Shown here one piece after another: positions 42,217 to 52,950 of a DNA stretch of 64,000 nucleotides (within the stretch, counting starts at the first letter, position 1; each line of letters begins with the position of its first letter). Source of the DNA: Galbula dea (Eukaryota > Chordata > Aves > Piciformes > Galbulidae). The notes under the pieces are model-generated. The model did not search any database. It saw only the letters and a program-made list of their open reading frames with translations, and had not been told where the DNA came from. The position numbers and the translations under genes are program-made. The stretch covers positions 1,860,001 to 1,924,000 of the forward strand of contig VWZX01005690.1 in the NCBI GenBank assembly GCA_013399015.1. The letters are read 5' to 3'.

Positions 42217-42402
42217 CTGGGCTCGGGGAGCGGACGGCTATGCAGCGTGGCTATCGGCGGCAACCCGGTCCCCCTGTGGGCGCTGTCAGCACTCTGCTTC
42301 AGGCTAGGCAACGGCCGGGCCGAATCTGGTCTCCGCCTCTCTCCGGGGCTCCCTCAAGCTCGGCTCCGCTGGCTCCACTGCGCCCCCATCCCCCCCCCAT
42401 CC

Positions 42403-42413
42403 AAGATGGCGAC
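42403..42413 (+). promoter_or_regulatory. YY1-like site AAGATGGCGAC
   Basis: A near-consensus YY1 motif, often found at CpG-island start sites of housekeeping genes. Placed close to the likely RAB14 start, which supports a TSS here. Confidence 0.45.
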
Positions 42414-42494
42414 ACCGCTCGCACGGGGTTTCCCCTCCCACTCTCGACGGGCGCCGAGGCCGCACAAAGGTGGGCGCGAGAGGCTGCGCCGAAA

Positions 42495-42499
42495 CCAAT
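42495..42499 (+). promoter_or_regulatory. CCAAT box in RAB14 island
   Basis: gaaaCCAATggc; an NF-Y type site in the context preferred by the factor, lying just upstream of the inferred - strand start region. Confidence 0.5.
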
Positions 42500-42690
42500 G
42501 GCAGAGGCCGCGCGCCACAGCCGCCCCGCCTCCCGCCGCCGGAGAGCGGGGCGGGGCACGAGCGGGGCGGGTCTGGGTGGGGCGCCAGACGGCCACGCGC
42601 CCGGNCCGTAGGCGGAGCCTGTTCTGAGGGTGCGCGTGCCGCAGGGTGGCCCCAGACGGCTGGTGAGGGGCTGGCCTGGGGGCACGGACA

Positions 42691-45600
42691 TGGAGGTGGG
42701 TGAAGGTGGGATCGTTGGGGAGAACGTCGGCTTTCTCGAGCAGCTTTTCGTGGTGGAAAAGCGAACTGATCCAACCGGGAGCACCAAGCCGCCGGAAAAT
42801 GGTAGTGCCTCTCAGCCCTCGGTGTTCCTGCATCAGGAGTCGCCACTGCAGCGGCCTCCAACTGTTACAATTCTCTTATTTCTATTTTTAGATAATCTCT
42901 AGAATGAGGAGCATTAATAATGTGTAAAAACAAAGACTCCAAGGTGTTTCACATGCTGTCGAGAAGGATTACAACCATGTTTCCTGTCCTGCCTCAGAAT
43001 CCCAACAAAACCAGGATCTTCGGAACAACAAAATCTCTCCTGTCATCACTGAGGTTCCGTTATTTGTCCTGAGGAAGATACAAGCAAGAATGACGTGATA
43101 AGGTACAGGTGTACAAGACATTCATGCTCCAGCATAGTCCTGTATCCAAAATCTCTAAGGAACTGTTTCTGTGTCCAGTTTCCAGTAAAATTAATATTGT
43201 ATCCTCTGTCTTTTACAATATCCCATGAAACGCTCTAACTGGTTTGCTAATTTTCACTTTGATTTTTTTAAATAGGCTTTTTAAACACTTGTGGCAGCAG
43301 TACTAAAGACCTGAAAGTGCAAGATGCTGCACAAACCTCACAAATCCTTATGGGATTAAAAAAAAATCAAGTGGTTCAGGAGATGATAAAGTGTAATTAT
43401 GAAGGATTCTATATATCTCCAGTTTAATAACCTTATCTAGATTCTCAGCTCAACATATAAACTCTACTTACATGAACAAAGAAATTACAGAAACAGTAAA
43501 TGAGTCCAGTCATTCAAAACTAAGACTCATGGTATTCCAGATTAATAGACAGACTTTCAGTTTTACACTGTGTTTAACCAGACTCCTTTGAGAATGCCTA
43601 TCTGGGAAGCTTTAGGGCCTATAACCCTGTTAAAGGTAGTTACATCCTACTTAAAGAGAAATTACCACAAGAGCTGCTAGAGGGCAGCCACCCAGCGGGT
43701 TTTTGGTGGGTGATTTATGCTTTTGAGAAGCAACAGGATGCTTTGTCAGCTTTAGTGCCACGAAAGCCAAGAGCTTCGATTAAAGCAAGGGAGGGATTCT
43801 ACTTATTTCAGAATTGAGAGCTGATTAGGGCTTAAGTGAGATTGAAAAGAGCTAATGGTTCTTCCTGCCCAAATACATATTAGACATTGACTCTAAATAA
43901 TGTGACTTCCTCTCCTAACAAACTGCGAGAGGACAAGAAGGATTTATTTCAGTCCCGCACATCATGGAAAGCATCAAATTCTGCTGTGTATCAGTGGCCA
44001 AGATTCACATTACCCCTTCCCACAAGGTAGCCTGCCACTGAGATTAACATTCCTATGGAAATATGTTTCCAGAATGGGCATTTTCCATCCCCATTACTAT
44101 GACATTACTAATTCCATTTTATTAGCGTAGCAATGTACAGGGAATTCTCTGCCTTCTGCAGTGACTGCCTTCCATTGATCACCCACTCCCTAATCATTAC
44201 TCAGCCCCTACTAGGGAGTCACTGGATGTTGCATTCCACGTGCCTTTTTACACAGAGTGAAAAGCATAGATGAAAAAACAATTGGATTTTTTTTCCAGCT
44301 ACATAATGAAGAAGTAATCTCTGAGTAATAAAAAGTGAGGACTCAATAGAAAGATATAAAATCTCCTAGCAAACTACAACAGTTGAAAAACTACTGTCAG
44401 TTTTGTCAGGGTCCAAACTCTGAACGAATAACACCAGGCAGCAGAACTATTTTCAAGTTTTGCAATACCTTATATGGAGTGACTTCTACTAGAAAAATAG
44501 GTCAAAAGAAGTCACAAAGAATGATTTCCACAAGAGGGAGTCTTTAAACAGAAAATGATCTGACTGTTTTGACCCAGTTAACAGTCTGGTTTACTGTCTT
44601 TAAAAAAATACAGTTCTTTAAACATTTGGTTATTTCCCAAATATTACTGTATTAACACAGACACCAAAACATTTGCTTAACAGGTTTTTAAATTCAAAAT
44701 TGTTAAAATATCACTCAAAAACCCATTGACTGCTTTTCTATTTATTGTCCTGTTTAGTAGAGTTAGTCAAATGGTGTTAGCTTTCCTGTTTTTACAAGAT
44801 GGAATTCATTACAGGTAATCATCACTGTTATCTGTGGTGCCCTGGAAAGCATGACAGACTGCACAGCCTGCCAAGGGTGTAAGGAGCTCATTTGAGTCAG
44901 ATCTTCCTTTCCAGTGAAAATTCCAAGCAGTCTTGGTCCTTTCCCTCTGCAAGCACACACACTGCAGCTGGCTTCCCTGCAGGGTTTGGCCATGCCATCT
45001 CCCCCTTCAGAAATGCTTCCCTAATACAGAAGCAGAACACTGCTCTTCCTCAGTGATGCAAACAGACCAGCACTTCTCACTTCAGTGGCCACAGATACAT
45101 CCTCATGATTACTCAACAATTCTCAAAATCACTTTTATCTGATGTCTGTGTTGTGGAGAGCATGTTTTAATCCTGAAAAGAAATGAAAAGCAGTTTTGGG
45201 ATATAATTACTGATATTTCTTATCTGCAGCAAAGAACAATAGAAGCTATTGCCTAACTGTTGGTAAGATCAGTCTTTTAAATCTGAAATCCCTGAACATT
45301 TTACATCAAACTGTCTTCATTTGTCAGATGAAGTAAAAGGCAATACAGATTTGCTTTAAAGGTTCTGGTTTTGACTCCTTTTGTATGCTTTTATCAAATA
45401 TTCCTATAAAGTTTAAAGTACACAAAAAATGTGAACAAGACAAGGTTGAGTAAGGGCATCTATATTTCTTCTTTGATTCTTTTATTCTTGTGAGCGCTTG
45501 AAAGCCTGAAGCAGTTTTTAAACAACAGTTATTGAGAAAAGGCTGACTTCAGCCTGTTCATTCTGAACATCTGGACAGAACCTAACAACAGTAATTAAAA

Positions 45601-46390
45601 CCCACTAAGTTGGTAACAATACCAAATTGCTAGAGATGAAATACCTCTTACCGTCCCACCCAGCTTTGTGGATTTCTGCTAGGTCAATACAGCCTGCTCT
45701 TGACAAGCCTTTTCTACGTGTCTCTCTCTGAAGTCTCTGTCGAGAAAGAAAGACATCCAAATTTTCTGGTCACATGAGCATTGCTCCTGGATTTCTTCTT
45801 TTACCACAAACCCCAGGAAAAGTAAAGACTCCAAGTTAATACATTTGGTAGGTTTTAAGGATTCTGTCCTTTTCAAATAAATTACATACAATGATCGATA
45901 ATATCTGCTTCCTTGTTTTAGAATGCATCCTTGTAAAACATGTTTTAAATAATGATTAAATTACATGCCAGCATTTGTGAAGAACAGGGGATTGAATGGT
46001 ACAGAAAGATAGTTATTCTTTATCCAAACCACTTTTTTTATTGAAGACAGCAGTAAGAAGTCTTGCTTTAAGCACTGTACTTGGATAGGAACACCTCCAG
46101 GATGGGAAGTTTTGGTCCTCCCTAAATCAGTTTAGTCTTTGCTGGGATCTGCTCTGAGCAACCTCAGTATGATCCTACTACCCCCAAAGTCACCGGGGAC
46201 ACAATACAGCACTCTTGATTCCTGACCCCAGGAAATGCAGACTGGAAGTGTAGCACAAGGCCTATGTAGCACACTTATTTCTGAGTCTGGAAGAACAGAG
46301 TCTCCGTTCTTCAGGACTCTTAACACCCCTCTGTAATACTGCTCAGCCTCAGGACTAAGAGACAAGGAAAAATGAAGTAAACGTTCTAAG
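42691..46390. other. Intergenic, no gene seen
   Basis: AT-rich sequence upstream of RAB14. Open frames are short and show no family features. No clear repeat recognised. Confidence 0.5.
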
Positions 46391-46395
46391 CTTTC

Positions 46396-46765
46396 AGGGC
46401 TGTCCTGGTTTTGCTGGGACAGAATCCTAGGCCAGCCATGGGTGCAGGTCTTCAGCAGTTAGGAGTCAGCTGCAACAGCTGATCTGAGTTGGATACAGGT
46501 ATATCCCATACCATGAACGTCACTCTCAGTATAAAGGGGGAAGTTTGCTAAAAACAGGAGGTTTTCCTCTTGGGCTTTTCCTGATACTGCTCTTCTTCTG
46601 TCTCCTGTTCACAAGGGCTACCTTCCTGTTCAGTGTGATCACCATACCTTTGCTGGGCTAAGTATGACTTTATATACTTCATATTGGTATTAGTTTGGCT
46701 GATAGAGCAACTGCTGTAGTATGTATTATGTACATGTATGTTATGTATGTACTATGTAGTATACC
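46396..46765 (+). mobile_element. Probable degraded ERVL-type solo LTR
   Basis: Starts ctgtcctggttttgctggga, the characteristic 5' edge of avian ERVL LTRs. It continues with gccagccatgggtgcagg, a promoter-like cagtataaag (TATA box about 46,530), a T/C-rich stretch with repeated cttcct/ctcttc, and gctaagtatgactttatatac near the 3' side. No viral gene flanks it, so it is a solitary LTR remnant. Boundaries are approximate, and the assignment rests on remembered LTR texture. Confidence 0.55.
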
Positions 46766-46778
46766 TCAGGTATGGGCT

Positions 46779-46812
46779 GAATGTAGATAAGGGCAGAATG
46801 TAGATAAGGGCA
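46779..46812 (+). repeat. 17-bp tandem duplication
   Basis: Two perfect head-to-tail copies of gaatgtagataagggca (46779-46795, 46796-46812), just after the LTR-like block. Confidence 0.85.
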
Positions 46813-49800
46813 GAAGGAGTCTGTAGTATCAGCTTTACAGCTGTTCTTAAAAGCAACACTCAGTGATCCCTCTGCAGCAAGCTGCCTTAAAATACTCTTA
46901 GTTTGGTAAACTAAAACAACCTACTTCTTTCTTTAAGACCCTTCTGTATTTTGTATCTCTACCGGTAGAAACTGGCAATGCTATATGCTTTTAGTTCTAC
47001 AATACATTCCTTTCCTAGTACTGTTCCATACAGTCTCTGAAAACTTATTGATACTTATATTTTCAAAATTCTCTGCCTTTGATATAATAATGTATTGGAT
47101 CTACCTATTACACTATCATTAATAGTTTTGCCAGTAATAGCTTTTATTATTATATAACTGCATGTAAGTGCTTACAAAACAAATACTAATCCTCACAACA
47201 TTCCTGCTAAGGGAAGAATTCTAATCCCCATGTCACAAATGCAGGAACTGAAGAGCAGTGTGGCTGAGGGCCTTGCCCTAGGACACAAATACACCAAAAA
47301 GACAGAAACTGGAGCCAGGTTTTCTGACTCCTAACTCCCTGTTCAAACCATGGCTACACACTCACTTTGGTGGGACTTGCTTTAAAGAAATTGTTGAATC
47401 TTAGTCAGTTTTTAGTTTCTTTATGAAAATAGATTTTTCACAATGAAAATGCAAAAGAAACCAAACTAAGAACAACATCACAAACATCTATAGCATTATT
47501 AGCACAAGAAACTTGAGTAACTTCATTATAAAGATCTTTTAATGTCCCTGTAAGGTGGATAATTTACTCAGTTTTTTCATGGATTTATGGACCTACAATT
47601 CCTTCAAGCTCAGAGTGCACATGCACAGATGTAACAGCAAGGCTCCATTAAACTAGTGAGCATTTGTCTTTCTGTTGCAACCCAAAAATTTTCATGTACT
47701 TGGTAGCATCTGGAAATATTAACAGGTGACAACAACAAAGTGCAGAAAACAGCAATACAGAAGCAGCAACAGTTGGGAAGTCTAAGTAACCTAGCAGCAA
47801 CAATTACCAGACTGCCCAAATTTAAACTGTCACATTGCAAACACAGTAATAAAAAGTAGATAAAGTAAGGTGTGTTTGTTCAGACTTGGTTTGTGTCTTT
47901 CTTCCTCCCCTAAACCCCAGCTTCTTGTTCTGGTTATGTAGGCAAATGCAGAAACAAGAAGCATGGCAGGTTTGGGGAACTATTTTGAAATACACTTCCA
48001 TGAGAGTTGATCATGTAACACTGGATTGGTCTGAAATGACTAATGGGTTGTCTATACTTGTATTTTAGTTGTGAGTTGCTAGGTTCTCCTTTCATAACTC
48101 ACCATTTCACTTTTGTGGTGTCTGTAGAAATGTTCCTGTGGTCAGGTTTGTTTAAGTTCCTCCTTTAACATTTTTTTAGTTCCTTCATCTCTTGTAAAAT
48201 CGATAGCCCCAAGTCGTGTTTTCATTGGCACTCACACAATCTCAAAGCCTCAAATTAAACTTATTAATAATGTAAGAAAACTTGATCCAACAGTAATTCT
48301 GGTGTAAGTAGATGCAGATCAGCTGGAATTTCTCTGTTCATGTCATATTTCATTGAAGGTCCCTTCAATGGAAGTACAAAATAGAAGTACCTGCCTTTCA
48401 TTGCTAACTTTCAAGCATGGTTTTCAAGTACATATAGCAGTCACTCCAGCTGACAGGGTCAGTGCTCAGCATGACTCCCTTTATCCTGACTAAAGATAAA
48501 GCTAAGCCGCATTGACTTTATTTGACTTATTTTGAGATCACTTTTCAACTCTGTCTGGTTCACATGTCCTTTAGCTTAACCCTCAATGCTGCATTCAACC
48601 TTGTATGTGCCATTTAGCAAGGAGCTTATATTTTAGCACAAAAAAAAAAGTTGTTACAGCAACTGTCTGCAAAATACCAGCATCAGCTATTCAAAGACAT
48701 GCAAGTTGTGTGGTTTTCCTTGTTGGTATGACAACATACATAGGCCAAATCTTCAAAGTGGTGAAAGAACTTATGAGTCAATTGTCTTGCACAAATCAAG
48801 ATGAGATTCATGCAGAGCTTCCCATGAACAGGCAGTAATGATTGAAGCTAACAACAAATACCTTTAGATATTTGTGCACAATTTTGAGGTATTTTCTTGC
48901 TGAAGAACAATGACGTGGCAGTGCTTTGGAAGTGCAGAATGTAGCACAACAGTTTGTTTCAAAGTTTCTGCCCTTCTCACTGAACAGTGAATCCTAAGGC
49001 TTGTCCTGAATTCCATACACTATCTTGATTCCATCTTAGATACAGGTGTAACTCCACATCCCACTGTCTCTGTAATGAGAGAGGGTTCTTCCTGAAAAGC
49101 AACTCTCAACTCTTTCAGCATACCAAGCTTACTTTTTGAGATAAACAATACAGCTGTAGCTGTATTTCCAGTTGAAGAGGTTTGTTGTGGAAACTGGGAC
49201 CTAAAATTTCCATGGAAACATTACAATTTTAACAATGCTTTTTTAAAAAACAAAACCAAACAAACCAACAAGACTAACCAACCAAAACAAAAAGCCCAAC
49301 AAATTAAACACAGTGGTTTGAAAAGGTTGAAACATTTTACTTTCACCATATTTGACAGACAGTTAAAGAGTTTTTGTTACCTGTATGGATTGTTATGCAA
49401 TTCATATTATGCATTATAATATGTCTTTTTAATTAAGAACAGAATTAGATTTACATTTGGAATAAAAGCACATTTTGAAAGAGCAGAATTTCCCTTAGTT
49501 ATTAGCTCTAATGAGGACCCTGTCCCTTTGTAGCTTTAAATAGCACCTTTGCTTGATATGGACATGATGGAGAGCATCAAGCAGACAATTTAAGTTATGA
49601 AAATAGAATCTATGTGACTGCATTACCCCTCTGTAATGTATGTTCCTGATTTAATGAAAGGGTTACTAGTGCCCTGGCTATACACAGTTCTTCCAGACAG
49701 TAGAATCAAAATAGTAGGTAGATTTTAGCCCTTCTAAAATATTCTGAATAATGTTCTCAATAAAAGAAAAGGTAACAGCAATCTTCTTCAGTTACAGCAA

Positions 49801-51216
49801 TGGCAAAGGAGAAATATTGACCTTTTTTATCATTAACCATGTCATTGTTAACATTTCCACACCATTCCAGCAGCAACTGAAGGCATTGCTGATGGCATAG
49901 ACACTGTTTTTGTAAAAACTCACACCAGGGTGCCACTGCCTCAGTACAATGCTTCTCTCAAGAGCACAAGATGGTTCTCTGATTACATGATGTAGAAAGA
50001 GAAAGAAAAACAACAGGCGTCTGTGGCCTGCCTGCCTGGCTCAGATTTACCACAACTCACTTGTAGTAGCTAGGGGAAAAACTCCATAAAAAATGCAAGA
50101 AGTTAGAAATGTTAGTTGTTTCTGAGTGATGTTGAAAATATATTATCAGCTCTCAGATGTGTTACTGCATACAGTGTTTCACAAAAAATTGTTAGTAGTT
50201 AATTGATTTTAAGGATCATGTTCCTTTGCTAGACCTTTAAACATAACCACAGGAGTACATGAGCCACAAAGTCCATGTGTGTATACTGTTGTAACTCATC
50301 TGCTGCTGATAGACTTTTTAAATTAAATGTTACATGAAATTTTTTTGTGCTTAAATGGGTTATCTAAAAAGTAATTTTAACTTTTGTTACCTGTGTCATC
50401 ACAATTTGTTCACCAGATTCATATACACACTGTGTCCAGGGATGTTCACTCTTGCAAAGAAGATATTCTGGGCTGTGCAGTGGCTAACAAGCACCAAAAC
50501 TTATCTTTACATGGCTCAGGGCCAAAAAGACATCTATATGTACACAGACACATACCTGTGCATACAAATACAGTGTATCCTAAAGAACTGGCTGGAGGCA
50601 GTGGGTTTCTATAAATAGGTGATAGGAGAGAAGCTGTTGCTGGCCTCCAAAGCAATCAGCAGTGCTGGCCCCAGCAGTCCTACTGGTCCTCCCTCCCAGC
50701 ACTGCAGACAGTCCATCACAGGCTATTCACATATACTAAGGACTCTCAGACCACATGGCTGGTTTATTATGGCATTCTGCAGTGCATTGCAAAATGATGT
50801 TTGATTAACAACCATAATCTGTAAGAAGATTGTACTACAGGCTTTTTGTACATGTGCTTTTGTATGGGCATAGCAATACCTGCATGAAAGTATATAAAAA
50901 AACCCGAGAACTGATACAACAAATCCAATCTTTCAAATGATATCTGGAATTTAAGAGGTGAGAAGATGCAGCAGAAGCAAACTCATTTAGAACAGCTGAC
51001 TAATATATCAAGAAACAGGGAAATAGTTGCCAGTTAGTGCAAAGTTTCCCACACTAGAAGCAAGAACTCAGCTAAACAGAAAAAAATGATCCATCTGACT
51101 TGGATGTATTTCATGAAACAGGGGTACAGCCAGGAAACAACTTGTAACATGAGGAGAACAAACCTCAGCCTATTTTAATACAGACAAGTTAAAGGTATGA
51201 AAGAAAAGTGGAGAAG
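46813..51216. other. Intergenic, no gene recognised
   Basis: Mostly AT-rich. The only exon-like object is a 124-nt open segment at 48180-48303 between good splice-site motifs, treated as a finding and not as a gene. Confidence 0.45.
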
Positions 51217-51500
51217 GATCATAGAATCGTTATGGTTGGAGAAGACTCCTGAGATCATTGAGCCCAACCATTAACCTAACACTACCATGCTCACTGCTTA
51301 ACCATGTCCCCAGGTGCCACATATACAGATTTTTTGAACACTTCCATGGACAGTGATTCCACCACCTCCTTGGACAACCTGTTCCAATGCCTGATAACCC
51401 TCTTGGTGAAGAATCTTTCCTAATATCTAATCTGAACCTCCCCTGGCACAACTTGAAGCCATTTCCTCTTGTTCTATTGCTTGTTACTTAGATGAGCTGG
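51217..51500 (-). mobile_element. CR1 LINE 3'-UTR fragment
   Basis: Begins atcatagaatcgttatggtt (reverse complement of a CR1 3' end) and runs through typical CR1 tail text: ccatgtccccaggtgcca, then gattccaccacctcc and cctcttgttctattgcttg. A - strand element, truncated, non-coding. Confidence 0.9.
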
Positions 51501-52049
51501 GGAGAGGGGTTGTGGTCATGCAGAGCTGGAGAGAGACGAGATGAATTTGGAGATGCACTGTTTATCATCCTGCAATAGCTCTGTGAAGAGGCAGTGACCC
51601 AACGTGTGCTCACAACCCAACCACCACAGGAATGGGTTCGGGTGGCCCTTTGTGAGCCTCCCACAACCTGAAAGCCATGGCCTCGCAGTGCTTACTTTGC
51701 TGTCATCTCATGCTTTATCTCCCAGTTTTAGGTGGAGAATCGAGTGTCCCAGCACCACAGTGTCACCGTAGGGCAATGCAGCTGCTGAGCCTCCCACACT
51801 ACCAAGATGAAAGGCTGCTTTGTTCGTTGGGCTCAACGTGTGCTTTGTTCCTTCGGAACTGAGGGGAAGCACGGGACAGCCAGCCTGTGGGAAGATGAGG
51901 GGTGTGGGAGCACCGAAACTACCCCAGATTTGTCAGTGACCACTTCCCCGTCCAGGCCCCGGGATGACACACCTTGTCACCCCTTCCTCACAGAGATGCT
52001 CAAGCGAGGGTCTGGGTGAGATAGGGAGAGAAAAACAACTCACTCCAGC

Positions 52050-52950
52050 CACCCCGGCCCCGGGTCCGGCTCTGGTGGGGAGGCCGCAGCAGTCGGGGCT
52101 CCGTAGCAGTGGACACACCTCGGTGGAAGGCAGGGGAGGCCGTGGTAACACCGTGTAACAAAATTGTGGCCGGGGGCATGAGCAGGCGGAGACGCGTACT
52201 GGCGCTGCGGAACTCACGGGCACTAACAGCATCACGTCTCACTTTGGCCCCGTCCCCAGTACCGGGCCCGGCCCAACCTCGCCCGCCGTTACCGTCAGCC
52301 ACGCCTTCTGGCGGCGGGCAGTGGGGCGGGGGCCCGCCGCGGTCCGCCTCCGGCGCTGCCTGCCCCTGCCCTGCCCTGCCCTGCCCTGCCCAGCCCAGGG
52401 AAGCTCCCGGCAGCTACCTCTAACCGGCGAGCGCCAGCAGCAGGTAGGGCTGGACCGGACCGGACCGGAGGGGACCGGACGCGACGCGCGGGGACGGGTT
52501 GTAGGGAGAGCGCTGTGGGCTGTCCTTCCCGCCATGGCGGGGCGCTGAGGGGGAATCTCCTCCCTGAGAGCCCTCTGGCTCCCGCACGGCGGGGCTGGGG
52601 GGAAAGCCACGGGGTCCTCTCCCAGGGGGCGCGGGGCGGCTCCGGGGAGGGACGGTCTGGGACTGTAGCCCCTCATAGGTGGGAGGTGGGAGCCTGGCTC
52701 CTGGCTTAGTCAGGCTGCGTGATCGCGCCCGGTGGCCTCTACTGCACAACGCCTGAAACTTTGCGGTGCCTCTGGGGAAAGTTACCGTCCTTCAGAGAGT
52801 TTGGCTCGGTGTGTAAACCCTCCCGGGGGAGTCGGAGAATGTGTCGGTGAAGGAAGGACCGAAATACCACAGGGCGGCTGGGCTGGGGCTGAGGAGGTAC
52901 CGGTGAGGGAGTGGGCTGGGGCTGAGGAGATACTGGTGAGACACTGAGCT
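52050..52950. promoter_or_regulatory. Orphan CpG island, candidate promoter
   Basis: A second dense CpG/GC-rich island with GC boxes (gggcggggg near 52,325) and a + strand donor gccagcagcag|GTAGGG at 52443/52444. A likely non-coding first exon would therefore end at 52443. No coding exon follows before 64,000. From gene order I recall, the next gene could be GSN, which has long upstream non-coding exons; this is inference. A - strand donor-like site near 52417 leaves direction open. Confidence 0.5.
52361..52395 (+). repeat. (CTGCC)n short tandem repeat
   Basis: About five near-perfect CCTGC/CTGCC units inside the island, close to the putative start region. A related pentamer run (ggacc) follows at about 52451-52480. 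Confidence 0.8.

Larger units (their letters stand above)
41790..42690 (-). promoter_or_regulatory. RAB14: CpG-island promoter and non-coding exon 1 of RAB14
   Basis: An abrupt change to very GC-rich, CpG-dense sequence. It holds tandem GC boxes around 42545-42582 (gggcggggc type), a CCAAT box at 42495-42499, a YY1-like AAGATGGCGAC at 42403-42413 and an NRF1-like tgcgcgtgc near 42630. A - strand donor cag|GTACGG at 42216 would end exon 1, with transcription starting around 42.4 kb. An alternative - strand donor (cag|GTGGGC) lies near 42120. One unresolved base (N) is at 42605. Confidence 0.8.

Noticed and set aside
41717..42861. Long overlapping open frames on both strands (up to 185 codons)
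   Set aside because: High GC lowers stop-codon frequency; many frames are open together, the products are low-complexity Pro/Arg/Ala, and some cross the N at 42605.
46132..46365. - strand 77-codon frame beside the LTR
   Set aside because: No recognisable domain, no splice context, no repeat-independent support.
47942..48066. Exon-like stretch after gttatgtag at 47.94 kb
   Set aside because: It has an acceptor-like start and an open frame ending at a stop, but the donor is poor, the phase does not link clearly to the 48180 segment, and no family is recognisable.
51933..52749. Long frames in the second CpG island, including one at 52239-52676
   Set aside because: Same GC artefact; Pro/Arg-rich on both strands. 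A short ATG frame at about 52534 (MAGR then stop) is at best a uORF.
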